From positions 1 to 64,000 of the forward strand of contig JBFWOE010000001.1 in NCBI GenBank assembly GCA_050250695.1: DNA of 64,000 bases, written 5' to 3'. Of this stretch, positions 15,499-23,545 are shown in pieces (the stretch's first letter is position 1; the number at the start of each line of letters is the position of its first letter). The notes below the pieces were generated by a model. The model ran no database searches, was not told where the DNA came from, and was given only the letters and a program-made list of their open reading frames with translations. Source of the stretch: Ga0077527 sp050250695. Its GTDB lineage: Bacteria > Pseudomonadota > Gammaproteobacteria > Burkholderiales > SG8-41. The position numbers and the translations under genes were made by a program.

Positions 15499-17151
15499 CT
15501 AGTGGGCCGCGGCCGTCGCACCGGCCGTCACCGTCGGTGCCGCCAGGCGCTGGATCATCACGTTGACGCATGCAGCCTTGCCGCTGGCCAGCGCGCGCGC
15601 GAGCGCGGGTTTGAGCTCGGCTGCACGGGTCACCAGTTCACCATGTCCACCCAGCGCGGCAACAGCCAGATCATAACGCGTGCCCTCGCGCAGTTCGCAG
15701 CCATGTGCGCGGTCCTTGCCGTAAGTACGCAGCTGGATCTGGTGCTCGGCATTCCAGCAGGAATCGTTGCCGACGACCACGATCATCGGCACACGGTCGC
15801 GAACCGCGGTGTCGAACTCCATCAGATGAAAACCGAAGGCGCCGTCGCCCATCACCGCCACCACCGGCGCCTGCGGTCGCGCCATGCGCGCGGCGAATGC
15901 AAACGGTACGCCGCTGCCGATCGAGCCGCCGGTGCCATTGATGATGCGCGCAGGCGCGGTGATGCAGGCCTGGGCCCACTGGCCGACTTCGCCGCCGTCT
16001 GCGACAAACACCGCATCCGGGGAAGCATTGAGGACTTCCTGCACCGCGTGCCCAAGCTCGACCGGATGCACCGGACCTGCGCCGCTGTCGATGTCTTTCC
16101 AGTCCTGCGGACGGAAAGCCACCGCAGCCGCGACCTGTTTCGCCCATTCTGCCGCTGGATGACGACGCGCTGTGGCAGCCAGGGCCTGCACCGCGGCCGC
16201 GGTATCGGCCTGGGCCGAAAACGCCACGCGCGAAGCACCCAGGTTCTTAACCGAACGCTGCAGCACCTCGGCTTCGGGATCGACCACCGCGAAACGGCAG
16301 TCCGCCGCCAGCGCCGGCGCCATGCCGAAACGCAGCGTGAAATCGGGTTGCTTGCCGATCAGTACCACCAGATCCGCCTGCGCCAGCACGCCGGCAAAAG
16401 CGCCGAGTGCCGGATCGTTGACGCCGCGCGGGCTCTCCATGCACAGCGCGGGCACGCCGCTCGCCTCGGCCAGCTGTTTCACCAGCGCCGCCAGCGGCGC
16501 CTGCGCCATCACGGGTCCAAGCAGGAACAGCGGCCGCGCCGCCTTCGCGGCGAGCGCCAGCAGGGTATCGGCCGTGCCCTGCGGCAATGGGTTCGCCTGC
16601 GGCGCAAAATCAGATGCGGATGCCAGCCGTTGTTCGCCGTCGGCCACTTTCGCTTCCAGCACGTCGAAGGGCAGGCTCAGATGCACCGGCCCGGGCCGGC
16701 CCGAACGCGCAACCCGGCAGGCCCTGGCAATATCGGCGCCCAGCGTTTCCGCGCTGGCCGCCGTCCAGGCCGCTTTCACCACCGGCGCGGCAAGGTCCGC
16801 CTGGCGCATTTCCTGGAAAGAGCCGCGCCCGAGTTCGCTGAGCGGCGCATGACCCGACAGCAGCACGATGGGGGATTCGGATGCCAGTGCGGTGTAGAGC
16901 GCACCGATGCCGTTGGCATGTCCAGGCCCGCCGGTGAGCATCGCAATGCCGGGTTCTCCGGTCAGCCGCGCCCAGGCATCGGCCATGTGCACCGCGGCGC
17001 CTTCGTAGCGCACGTGGGTGATGGCAAGCTGCGCCTCGAGCGCCGCGTCGTAGACCGGCATGATGTGGTTGCCGGACAACGAAAAAATCCGGTTCAGGCC
17101 GGCCCGCGCCAGAGAACGCGCGAGGATGTCGGCACCGCGGAGTTGGGTCAT
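15499..17151 (-). CDS. Thiamine-diphosphate-dependent enzyme (acetolactate synthase / 2-oxoacid decarboxylase superfamily)
   Basis: A 550-residue protein with the three-domain layout of the acetolactate synthase superfamily. The N-terminal Pyr domain has the activating glutamate at residue 50 in RYEGAAVHMADAWAR. The middle region resembles the FAD/nucleotide-fold domain. The C-terminal PP domain has the GDG...N motif (VMGDGAFGFH, ending in VVGND) that binds Mg2+ and the diphosphate. Relatives include acetolactate synthase, benzoylformate decarboxylase, oxalyl-CoA decarboxylase, 2-hydroxyacyl-CoA lyase, sulfopyruvate decarboxylase and sulfoacetaldehyde acetyltransferase; I cannot choose among them from sequence. 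In this cluster it probably acts on a 2-oxoacid produced by the UxaA-like hydro-lyase. No regulatory small subunit gene is adjacent, arguing against a biosynthetic acetolactate synthase. Confidence 0.8.
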   Translation of the reverse strand: MTQLRGADILARSLARAGLNRIFSLSGNHIMPVYDAALEAQLAITHVRYEGAAVHMADAWARLTGEPGIAMLTGGPGHANGIGALYTALASESPIVLLSGHAPLSELGRGSFQEMRQADLAAPVVKAAWTAASAETLGADIARACRVARSGRPGPVHLSLPFDVLEAKVADGEQRLASASDFAPQANPLPQGTADTLLALAAKAARPLFLLGPVMAQAPLAALVKQLAEASGVPALCMESPRGVNDPALGAFAGVLAQADLVVLIGKQPDFTLRFGMAPALAADCRFAVVDPEAEVLQRSVKNLGASRVAFSAQADTAAAVQALAATARRHPAAEWAKQVAAAVAFRPQDWKDIDSGAGPVHPVELGHAVQEVLNASPDAVFVADGGEVGQWAQACITAPARIINGTGGSIGSGVPFAFAARMARPQAPVVAVMGDGAFGFHLMEFDTAVRDRVPMIVVVGNDSCWNAEHQIQLRTYGKDRAHGCELREGTRYDLAVAALGGHGELVTRAAELKPALARALASGKAACVNVMIQRLAAPTVTAGATAAAH

Positions 17152-17265
17152 CGGTCGTTATGTATCCGCAACGATTGCAACATTAAAAACTACACGGACT
17201 TAAAAGCAGAAAGCCGTGGGCGGCGCGTGATCCGTTGCGCCGTCCACGGCAGGCTGAATGCCGGA

Positions 17266-18435
17266 TTATGCGCTCTCGTAAAGACGGGTCAGCACAAACT
17301 CGCGATGGCCCAGCGCTTCAGCCGCAGTCAGGCGGCCGTTGCAGGTGCGCAGCATGATTTCGATCAGTTCGTCCCCGGTCTGATCAAGGTTTTTCTCGCG
17401 CTGCAGCAGTCCCGAGCAGTCGTAATCAACATGCTCGCTCATGGTGCGCACGGTGCGCGGATTGGCGGTGAGCTTGACCACCGGAACTATCGGATTGCCG
17501 ATGACATTGCCCTGCCCGGTCGGGAACAGGTGCACCACGTAACCGGACGCTGCGCACAGCGTGACCATTTCCGCCGCCGCCGATGACGAGTCCATGAACC
17601 AGAGGCCGGGTTTGGTCGGCTCTTCGGCCTTGTCGAGCACGCCGATGACCTTGCACTTCTTGCCGATTTTCTGGATGTTGCCCAGCGCCTTTTCCTCGAT
17701 CGTGGTCAGGCCCCCGGCAATGTTGCCCTTGGTGGGCTGGGATTCGGAGAGGTCGCTGGTCTTGTTTTTCTCGACGATGGCCTGGTAGCGATCAAACATT
17801 TTCATGAACTGTGCCCGGACTTCCGGGGTCGCGCAGCGGTCGGCAACGATGTTCTCGCCGCCGGTGATTTCGGTGGTTTCACCGAAACACATGGTCACGC
17901 CCAGCGGTTCGAGTTTGTCGAAGGCGCTGCCGACGGTCGGATTGGAGCCGCAGCCGGATGTCGTATCGGACTCGCCACACTTGGTCGACACCCACAGGTC
18001 GCTGATCGGGCATTCCACGCGCTGCAGCTCGGAGGCCCACTGCACGTATTCCTTGGCCACTTTCGACGCGCGCATGATGGTGTCATGGTCGCCGTGCAGT
18101 TCGATGCCGAAGCCGGTGACCGGCTTGCCGGTCTTGGCAATGCCGTCGACGACTTTCTTGGCCCAGCCTTCCTCGATGCAGATGACGACGACGGCGGCAA
18201 CGTTGGGGTTGGCACCGGCGCCGATGATGGTGCGGAAATGCAGGTCGAGGTCTGCACCGAACTGCAGCCGGCCGTAGGGATGCGGAATCGCGATCGCGCC
18301 CTTGACGTTGTTGGCCACGGCTTCGGCCGCGGCGTTCGACAGGTCGTCCACCGGCAGGATGATGACGTGGTTGCGGACACCGACGCGGCCGTTCTCGCGG
18401 CGATAGCCCATGAATGTGGTTTTGCTGTTGACCAT
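17266..18435 (-). CDS. UxaA-family large subunit; candidate (2R)-sulfolactate sulfo-lyase beta subunit or altronate-type dehydratase
   Basis: A 389-residue protein of the UxaA/GarD C-terminal family (hydro-lyases with an iron centre). Start ATG 18435 has GGAG at the right distance. Conserved blocks are FMGYRRENGRVGVRNHV at the N-terminus, WVSTKCGESDTTSG, SQPTKGNIAGGLTTIEEKA, FMDSSSAAAE and TGQGNVIGNPIVPV. The family includes altronate dehydratase, galactarate dehydratase and SuyB, the large subunit of (2R)-sulfolactate sulfo-lyase, which releases sulfite and pyruvate. Unlike E. coli UxaA, the SAF domain is a separate gene immediately upstream, the same split as SuyA/SuyB. This and the Ldh2 gene make SuyB plausible, but split dehydratases of other specificity share the layout. 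Confidence 0.8.
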   Translation of the reverse strand: MVNSKTTFMGYRRENGRVGVRNHVIILPVDDLSNAAAEAVANNVKGAIAIPHPYGRLQFGADLDLHFRTIIGAGANPNVAAVVVICIEEGWAKKVVDGIAKTGKPVTGFGIELHGDHDTIMRASKVAKEYVQWASELQRVECPISDLWVSTKCGESDTTSGCGSNPTVGSAFDKLEPLGVTMCFGETTEITGGENIVADRCATPEVRAQFMKMFDRYQAIVEKNKTSDLSESQPTKGNIAGGLTTIEEKALGNIQKIGKKCKVIGVLDKAEEPTKPGLWFMDSSSAAAEMVTLCAASGYVVHLFPTGQGNVIGNPIVPVVKLTANPRTVRTMSEHVDYDCSGLLQREKNLDQTGDELIEIMLRTCNGRLTAAEALGHREFVLTRLYESA

Positions 18436-18518
18436 TTTGATCTCCGGAAATGTTCTGTTTGCGCAACGCCGCTTGCCAGCCAGCCGCTATTTACCAGCCG
18501 CGGCTTGCCCGCCGCTTT

Positions 18519-18800
18519 TTACCAACGCTTGGTCTTGATGTTGTGGACGTGTGCGTGTTCGCCGACCTTGATGTCAGCCACGGCCTTGCCGATGTCGAAA
18601 CCGTACTTGATGATGGTGTCGCCCTTCTTGATTTCGCGCAGCGCCGCCTTGTGGCCGATCGGGATGTCGTTGATCGCCTTGACCTTGATCGTCGAGTCGT
18701 CTTCCATGACCCAGCCGATCATTTCCTGACCGGCCTTGATGCCTTCGATGACGGCCACGCCGACCGTGTCCTTCTTGTCATGAACCAACAGGTGAATCAT
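18519..18800 (-). CDS. SAF-domain small subunit (SuyA / UxaA N-terminal type)
   Basis: A 93-residue SAF-domain protein, first gene of the cluster, with a strong AAGGAGG site before ATG 18800. It matches the N-terminal domain of UxaA: DIPIGHKAALREIKKGD, IIKYGFDIGKAVADI and the closing HVHNIKTKRW. In the family this domain closes over the active site of the large subunit. The size (about 10 kDa) and free-standing arrangement agree with SuyA, the alpha subunit of sulfolactate sulfo-lyase, as well as with small subunits of split altronate-type dehydratases. It is 83 bases before the large-subunit gene. The promoter and candidate operator lie just upstream in the intergenic region shared with the GntR-type regulator. 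Confidence 0.82.
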   Translation of the reverse strand: MIHLLVHDKKDTVGVAVIEGIKAGQEMIGWVMEDDSTIKVKAINDIPIGHKAALREIKKGDTIIKYGFDIGKAVADIKVGEHAHVHNIKTKRW

Positions 18801-18873
18801 GGAGCCTCCTTGGTGTAAGCCGGAAAAACCGGGCGCGAACGCGGCCGGAACAATGCGGATTGCAGAGCCCGTG

Positions 18874-18903
18874 ATGCTACGCGGCCGCTCGACGCCAAGT
18901 CAA
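18874..18903 (-). promoter_or_regulatory. Sigma-70-type promoter of the catabolic cluster
   Basis: Read on the minus strand, TTGACT (complement of 18898-18903) and TAGCAT (complement of 18874-18879) are 18 bases apart. This points at the SAF-domain gene, whose ATG is about 74 bases downstream of the -10. The -35 overlaps the palindrome at 18900-18911. Confidence 0.45.
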
Positions 18904-18911
18904 CTAGATGA
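18900..18911. promoter_or_regulatory. Candidate operator for the divergent GntR-type regulator
   Basis: TCAACTAGATGA is a near-palindrome: 10 of 12 positions are symmetric (TCA-N-CTAG-N-TGA). It lies in the 174-bp region between the regulator and the cluster it faces and overlaps the proposed -35 of the cluster. Binding there would block transcription, as expected for a substrate-responsive GntR/HutC repressor. Single occurrence seen by eye, so assignment is tentative. Confidence 0.35.
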
Positions 18912-18974
18912 CCTATATGAATTGCCGGCGGGCGTGCTAGACTGCCGCGCTCCGCATAGATCCTGCCGGATTCC

Positions 18975-19730
18975 ATGGTCGAACAACCCTCAGCGGGCAC
19001 CGTCACCGCCGTTCCGCTCTATCGCGAAGTGCACTGGCGCATCACGCGCGCACTCGCCGAAGGACAATGGAAACCGGGCGAAGCCATACCCAGCGAGTCA
19101 CGGCTGGCGGCCGAGTTCAAGGTTTCCATCGGCACGATACGACGCGCCATCGATGAACTGGTCGCCGGCCGCATCCTGGTACGCCAGCAGGGCCGTGGCA
19201 CCTTTGTGGCCACCCACACCGAAGACCGCACCCTGTTTTATTTCTTCCATGTCGTCGGCAAGGACGGGCGGCGGGAATTTCCGGTCTCCGAACTGCTGTC
19301 ATTCCGCCGCGAGCGCGCCGACGCCAACGATGAAATCCAGCTGGGTGCGGCCCGCGGTTCGCGCGTTGCGCGCGTGCGCAACCTGCTCAAACTCGCCGAC
19401 AAGCCGGTGGTGCTGGACGACATCACGGTTTCCACCGAGCGCTTCAAGCGCATAGACGAAGAAACATTCCGCAGCCGTGAAGGCACGATCTACGGCCTGT
19501 ACCAGGCGCGCTACGGGGTCAACGTGGTGCGCATCAACGAACGCCTGTCGGCGGCACATCCCCCCCCGGAAATCGCGGCAATCCTCGGCATGCGCGCCAG
19601 CCAGCCGGCGCTGCACATCCGCCGCATCGCCTACACCTACAACGACTCGCCGGTGGAATACCGCCTGAGCTGGATCAACACCGCGGAACACGAATATCTC
19701 AGCGACCTGTGGAAAACCGCGGCACGCTGA
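18975..19730 (+). CDS. GntR-family transcriptional regulator, HutC subfamily (UTRA domain)
   Basis: A 251-residue regulator. The N-terminal winged helix-turn-helix spans about residues 15-80: PLYREVHWRITRALAEGQW, the PSESRLAAEF helix, VSIGTIRRAIDELV recognition region and GRGTFVA wing. The C-terminal part (about 95-245) has the UTRA effector-binding pattern: VARVRNLLKLADKPVVLDD, EGTIYGLYQARYGV, IRRIAYTYNDSPVEYRLSW. HutC-type proteins usually repress neighbouring catabolic genes until a small metabolite binds. It is divergent from the 12-gene cluster, with 174 bases between starts, and is the obvious regulator. The following gene is convergent, so it is probably monocistronic and may be self-regulated. 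Confidence 0.9.
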   Translation: MVEQPSAGTVTAVPLYREVHWRITRALAEGQWKPGEAIPSESRLAAEFKVSIGTIRRAIDELVAGRILVRQQGRGTFVATHTEDRTLFYFFHVVGKDGRREFPVSELLSFRRERADANDEIQLGAARGSRVARVRNLLKLADKPVVLDDITVSTERFKRIDEETFRSREGTIYGLYQARYGVNVVRINERLSAAHPPPEIAAILGMRASQPALHIRRIAYTYNDSPVEYRLSWINTAEHEYLSDLWKTAAR

Positions 19731-19746
19731 GTGCCCTCATTGCAGA

Positions 19747-21420
19747 TCAGCGGCCCAGTTCACGACGCGCAACCGACAGCTGAGCGGGATCCTTCGCATG
19801 CCGCAGCAGCCACTCGAACTGCGCGCGCGCGTCATCGCGCAGACCGGCACGAACCAGGGCAAGCCCGGCACGCAGCCTTGCGCCGGCGGCGGCCTCCGGC
19901 GCCGCAGCGCGCAACGCCGAGCGCAGGTAATAGTCGGCAGCCAGCAACGGCAGGTTGCCGGATTCGTAAACCTGCGCCATCCCGGCCAGCACGAAGTCTG
20001 CCTGTGTGCCGGCATGGGGCAACGCCGCTTCGTACAGCACGAGCGCGCCGTTGGCGAGGCCATGATCGGAAAACTGTCGGGCAAGCACCAGCCATTCCGG
20101 CAACAACGACGGTGGAATCGCCGGCCTGCCATCGGCAAGTTTTTTGGCCGCGTCCGTTGCCATGGCAGTACGGCCGGCGCGCAGCGCCAGTGCTGCCAGC
20201 CTGACTTCCCAGTTCAACAATGGCACGTCAATCGGCGCCGGAAGTCCGTTCCAGTAATCCGAGGCGCGCTCCGGATCATCCAGCTTCACGGCCAGTCCGC
20301 CCAGGATGTGCCGGGTTGATACCGTCAGCCTGCCCGCATCGCCCGGCCAGGCGGCAAACAGGCGCAGGGCCGTGCGCGGCAATCCGGCGGCTTGAAACGC
20401 CGCCGCAAGTTCCTCCTGCGCCCGCCGCCGCACGGGCTCGCTTTCGGCATGGCGCGCCAGAAATCCCAGATAGGCGCGGGCAGCCGCGGGCTCTCCGGCA
20501 CGACGCTGCAACGCGAATTCCAGCCAGCCCGGCTCGTCCCCGGCAAGCAGTTGGTGGACGTTGGCATTGCCGCGGGCATAGCCGGCGTAATTTTCCCACA
20601 ACCCGGGCGCAGCAGCCGCAGGTTGATCCCTGTAATTCAACAGGCGTTCGCGCGCTTCGATTTCCAGCGTTGGGGAAGGCTGCCGCGTCGCGGCATCGAG
20701 AATCACACGCAACCATTGCGGCTCATCGCCACGTGTCATTGCTGCCCGCGCCTGAGTTATGGCATCGGGAGCCTTGACCAGCCCGGTATGCAGGCGCAGG
20801 CGCAATTTCGCCGCACCGTGTTCGTCAAGCAGTCCCAGCAAGTTGACGGCTTCACCGGCAAGGCCGAGATCGAGGAGTGCGTTCACGAATTCCGTCGCCG
20901 TCGCCGCATCCAGCGGCCGGTAGTCCTGCTGGAAGCGCAGCATGCTGCGATAGGCCTCGTCAGCCTTTCCTTCCCGGGCGTAACTGCGGATGACCAGCAG
21001 CCTCATCCGGCGGATAAGCGCAACATCGATGCCGTCGGTCCACAACGCGCGCGCAGCATGATCGCGCGCCGCCGCCGCCCGCCCCAGCACAAGCGCGGAC
21101 TGCGCGGCCAGCACATGCAGCTCCACCCGTGCCGGTTCAGTCCATTTGCCGGGCATTGCCGCCTGCCTCATCAGTTCTTCGTGACGGCCGGACTCAGCAA
21201 GCAATTGCAGCCGCAGGAGTTGCCATTCCGCCCAGCGCGGTCCGGCAGCATCGGCCGGTTGCAACATGTCGACACGCTGAAGTGCGAGCTGCAATGCACC
21301 AGACCGCGCGAGGCTGCGCGTGTTCTCAAGTCCGTCAGGAGCATCCGCGGCAAGGGCAGGCTGCACTGTCAGCAGGCTTCCGAGCGCGATCGCGGAGACA
21401 ATGCGTCTGATGCTTGTCAT
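19747..21420 (-). CDS. Exported tetratricopeptide-like helical repeat protein
   Basis: A 557-residue protein with a Sec signal peptide (basic start, core VSAIALGSLLTVQPALA, cleavage near residue 25). The mature part is Ala/Leu/Arg-rich and consists almost wholly of helical pairs spaced by about 34-38 residues, as in TPR or Sel1-like solenoids (for example ALVLGRAAAARDHAARALW and LAADYYLRSALRAAAP). No catalytic motif is seen. It is transcribed in the same direction as rplS but after a strong terminator, so it probably uses its own promoter. A periplasmic scaffold is the likely role, by analogy with other TPR envelope proteins. I do not recognise a named family. The signal peptide lacks a lipobox. 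Confidence 0.75.
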   Translation of the reverse strand: MTSIRRIVSAIALGSLLTVQPALAADAPDGLENTRSLARSGALQLALQRVDMLQPADAAGPRWAEWQLLRLQLLAESGRHEELMRQAAMPGKWTEPARVELHVLAAQSALVLGRAAAARDHAARALWTDGIDVALIRRMRLLVIRSYAREGKADEAYRSMLRFQQDYRPLDAATATEFVNALLDLGLAGEAVNLLGLLDEHGAAKLRLRLHTGLVKAPDAITQARAAMTRGDEPQWLRVILDAATRQPSPTLEIEARERLLNYRDQPAAAAPGLWENYAGYARGNANVHQLLAGDEPGWLEFALQRRAGEPAAARAYLGFLARHAESEPVRRRAQEELAAAFQAAGLPRTALRLFAAWPGDAGRLTVSTRHILGGLAVKLDDPERASDYWNGLPAPIDVPLLNWEVRLAALALRAGRTAMATDAAKKLADGRPAIPPSLLPEWLVLARQFSDHGLANGALVLYEAALPHAGTQADFVLAGMAQVYESGNLPLLAADYYLRSALRAAAPEAAAGARLRAGLALVRAGLRDDARAQFEWLLRHAKDPAQLSVARRELGR

Positions 21421-21474
21421 GAAGTCATTTTAGCGGGGGTCGGCGGAGCCCTCCAAAACGACCGGGCAGCCGGT

Positions 21475-21503
21475 AAAGAAAAAGGCGGCCGCAGCCGCCT
21501 TTT
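21475..21503 (-). terminator. Rho-independent terminator after rplS
   Basis: GGCGGC-CGCA-GCCGCC (21484-21499), extended by A-T pairs to about 9 bp, lies 19 bases after the rplS stop. On the minus strand it is followed by a T-rich run (complement of 21475-21483). The other side also has four T, so it may work weakly in both directions. Confidence 0.8.
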
Positions 21504-21521
21504 GCCCGGAATATCCGGTTC

Positions 21522-21941
21522 CTACTTCTCGGCGACTCCCGACTCGGCTTCAACGACCGTCTCGGCATCGGCGCCGGCAGCAACGTTGATGGTCAGCTTC
21601 TCCTTGATCCGCGCCGCCTTGCCCGACAGGCCACGCAGGTAATAGAGCTTCGCGCGTCCGACATCGCCGCGGCGCTTGATCTCGATGCTCGCGATCGACG
21701 GTGAATAGGTCTGGAAGGTCCGCTCAACACCTTCGCCCGATGAAATCTTGCGCACGATGAACGAAGAGTTGATGCCGCGGTTACGCTTGGCAATGACCAC
21801 TCCTTCGTAGGCCTGCACCCGCTTGCGTTCGCCCTCGACGACGTTGACGTTGACGATCACCGTGTCGCCGGTGACGAACTCCGGCATCTTGCGCCCCAGA
21901 CGCTTGATTTCTTCCTGCTCCAGCTGCTGTATGACGTTCAT
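21522..21941 (-). CDS. rplS: 50S ribosomal protein L19
   Basis: A 139-residue ribosomal protein located at the interface of the 30S and 50S subunits. The family core is complete: GDTVIVNVNVVEGERKRVQ, YEGVVIAKRNRGINSSF, VRKISSGEGVERTFQ, SPSIASIEIKRRGDVGRAK and the C-terminal LYYLRGLSGKAARIKEK. It carries an acidic C-terminal tail (ETVVEAESGVAEK) of about 20 residues beyond the E. coli protein, common in betaproteobacteria. It is last in the rpsP-rimM-trmD-rplS operon and is followed directly by a terminator. Confidence 0.97.
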   Translation of the reverse strand: MNVIQQLEQEEIKRLGRKMPEFVTGDTVIVNVNVVEGERKRVQAYEGVVIAKRNRGINSSFIVRKISSGEGVERTFQTYSPSIASIEIKRRGDVGRAKLYYLRGLSGKAARIKEKLTINVAAGADAETVVEAESGVAEK

Positions 21942-21989
21942 GTCCTGACTCCTTAAAACTTGTTGCGTGCGCCGTCATGGCGTCCGCGG

Positions 21990-22760
21990 TTAAGCCTTGC
22001 TGCTGCCTGCTGCCTGTTCCCGCCTGTACTCGTCAAGCAGAGCCTGTTCCTCGGCGGTCAGCTTGCGCCGTTCCATCAGATCCGGTCTGCGCAGCCACGT
22101 GCGCCCCAGCGCCTGCTTCAGCCGCCACCGCGCAATCGCGGCATGATTCCCTGAAAGCAGCACTGCCGGCACTGCCGCGCCCTCGTACACCTCCGGGCGC
22201 GTGTAATGCGGGCAATCCAGCAGTCCGTCGACGAATGAATCCTGACTCGCCGATTCGGCATCGCCCAGTGCCCCGGGCAATTGCCGCACTACGCAATCCA
22301 TCACCACCATCGCGCCCAGTTCACCGCCACTCAGCACGTAGTCGCCGATGGAAATTTCCTCGACTGACATCTGCTCCAGCACACGCTCGTCGACACCTTC
22401 ATAGCGCCCGGCCAGCAACACTATGCCTGCCTCACGCGCCAGTCCGGCCACTGTCGGATGATCCAGCGGCCGCCCCTGCGGCGTCAGGTGCATCAGCCTC
22501 GGCTCGGCGACACCTGCGCTGATCTGCCGCCGTTGCGCCGCCTGCAGCGCCTTGCCCACCGGTTCGGCCATCATCACCATCCCGGGACCGCCGCCATACG
22601 GGCGGTCATCCACGGTCCTATGCGCATTCACCGCAAAATCCCGCGGATTCCATGCCACGAACTGGTACAACCCCCGCTCGCGCGCCCTGCCGGTGACACC
22701 AAGTTCCGTCACCGCGTCGAACATCTCGGGGAACAGCGTGACTACATCGAACTGCAGCAT
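21990..22760 (-). CDS. trmD: tRNA (guanine-N1)-methyltransferase TrmD
   Basis: A 256-residue SPOUT methyltransferase that makes m1G37 in tRNAs, preventing frameshifts. The start MLQFDVVTLFPEMF overlaps the rimM stop by one base (TGATG); upstream codons in frame belong to rimM sequence. Motifs include YGGGPGMVMMAEP near the N-terminus, LLAGRYEGVDERV, and the knot region SIGDYVLSGGELGAMV that binds S-adenosylmethionine. Residues around the flexible linker (SQDSFVDGLLDCPHYTRP) carry the family catalytic aspartate. It is translationally coupled to rimM in the standard ribosomal-protein operon. Length agrees with the 255-residue E. coli enzyme. Confidence 0.97.
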   Translation of the reverse strand: MLQFDVVTLFPEMFDAVTELGVTGRARERGLYQFVAWNPRDFAVNAHRTVDDRPYGGGPGMVMMAEPVGKALQAAQRRQISAGVAEPRLMHLTPQGRPLDHPTVAGLAREAGIVLLAGRYEGVDERVLEQMSVEEISIGDYVLSGGELGAMVVMDCVVRQLPGALGDAESASQDSFVDGLLDCPHYTRPEVYEGAAVPAVLLSGNHAAIARWRLKQALGRTWLRRPDLMERRKLTAEEQALLDEYRREQAAGSSKA

Positions 22761-23272
22761 CAGTAGTCCGCATCCCAATCCACTTCGATGACACCGTCCC
22801 GAAGATCCACTTTCATGATCACCGGCCCGATGAAAGGCAACAGCCGTTCGCGATCGCCATCCACCACCATCACATCGTTCGCACCGGTCTCGAACAGCCT
22901 CGAAACCGTGCCCAGCGTCACACCCTCGGCGTTGACCACCCTGAGCCCGATCAGGTCGGCCCAGTAATATTCACCAGCCGCCGGTTCCGGAAACCCGCTT
23001 CGCGAAACCGCGATGCGTTGTCCCTGCAGCGCAGCGGCTTCGTCCCGCCCTTCGACTCCGCCCAGTTTTGCAACCACAGCTGAGCCGTGGACCTTCGCCG
23101 ACTCGACAACCCGCTCCTGCCATTCGCCTTCCCGGCCAACCTGCCAGGCTGCGTAGTCCAGCAAACCGTGCGGGGAACCGGTAAAGGGTTGTACCTTGAT
23201 CCAGCCCTTGATCCCGTAGGGGGCGACTATGCGCCCCATTACCACCAGCTGCTCAGGCAGCTTTCTGCGCAC
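22760..23272 (-). CDS. rimM: Ribosome maturation factor RimM
   Basis: A protein of up to 170 residues that binds S19 and helps mature the 30S head. The N-terminal RimM domain has the family pattern VVMGRIVAPYGIKGWIKV, and the C-terminal PRC-barrel is visible in YYWADLIGLRVVNAEG and LLPFIGPVIMKVD. The start is uncertain: a GTG at 23272 overlaps rpsP by 20 bases, whereas a GTG near 23245 or ATG at 23239 would begin just before the conserved MGRIV and is equally plausible. It sits between rpsP and trmD as usual. Confidence 0.93.
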   Translation of the reverse strand: MRRKLPEQLVVMGRIVAPYGIKGWIKVQPFTGSPHGLLDYAAWQVGREGEWQERVVESAKVHGSAVVAKLGGVEGRDEAAALQGQRIAVSRSGFPEPAAGEYYWADLIGLRVVNAEGVTLGTVSRLFETGANDVMVVDGDRERLLPFIGPVIMKVDLRDGVIEVDWDADY

Positions 23273-23507
23273 CGGCCTGCTTGACGAGCCGGGTCACCGT
23301 GTCTGACAGCAAGGCGCCCTTGCTTTGCCAGAACGCAACGCGTTCCCGATTGACGCGCAGACGCTCGCTGCCCTCGGGCGCCTTGGGATTGTAGAATCCG
23401 ATACGCTCGATGAAGCGGCCGTCACGCGGAAATTGCGAGTCGGCAACCACGAGATTGAAGAACGGGCGCTTTTTTGCGCCCCCACGTGCCAAACGGATGA
23501 CTACCAT
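23253..23507 (-). CDS. rpsP: 30S ribosomal protein S16
   Basis: An 84-residue 30S protein needed for assembly. The sequence begins MVVIRLARGGAKKRPFFNLV, followed by the conserved ADSQFPRDGRFIERIGFYNP and the WQSKGALLSDTVTRLVK tail; all are diagnostic for S16. It is first in the rpsP-rimM-trmD-rplS operon, with a promoter about 50 bases upstream. The stop lies within or just before the rimM start region. Confidence 0.97.
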   Translation of the reverse strand: MVVIRLARGGAKKRPFFNLVVADSQFPRDGRFIERIGFYNPKAPEGSERLRVNRERVAFWQSKGALLSDTVTRLVKQAGAQKAA

Positions 23508-23545
23508 GACGGATTCCTGTCGACCGAAAGAGTCGAAAGGGCCGG

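Noticed and set aside
15454..17586. A 710-codon open frame on the plus strand opposite the ThDP enzyme
   Set aside because: It is the antisense of well-supported genes, rich in Arg and His, and has no recognisable domain; a common effect of high G+C codon bias.
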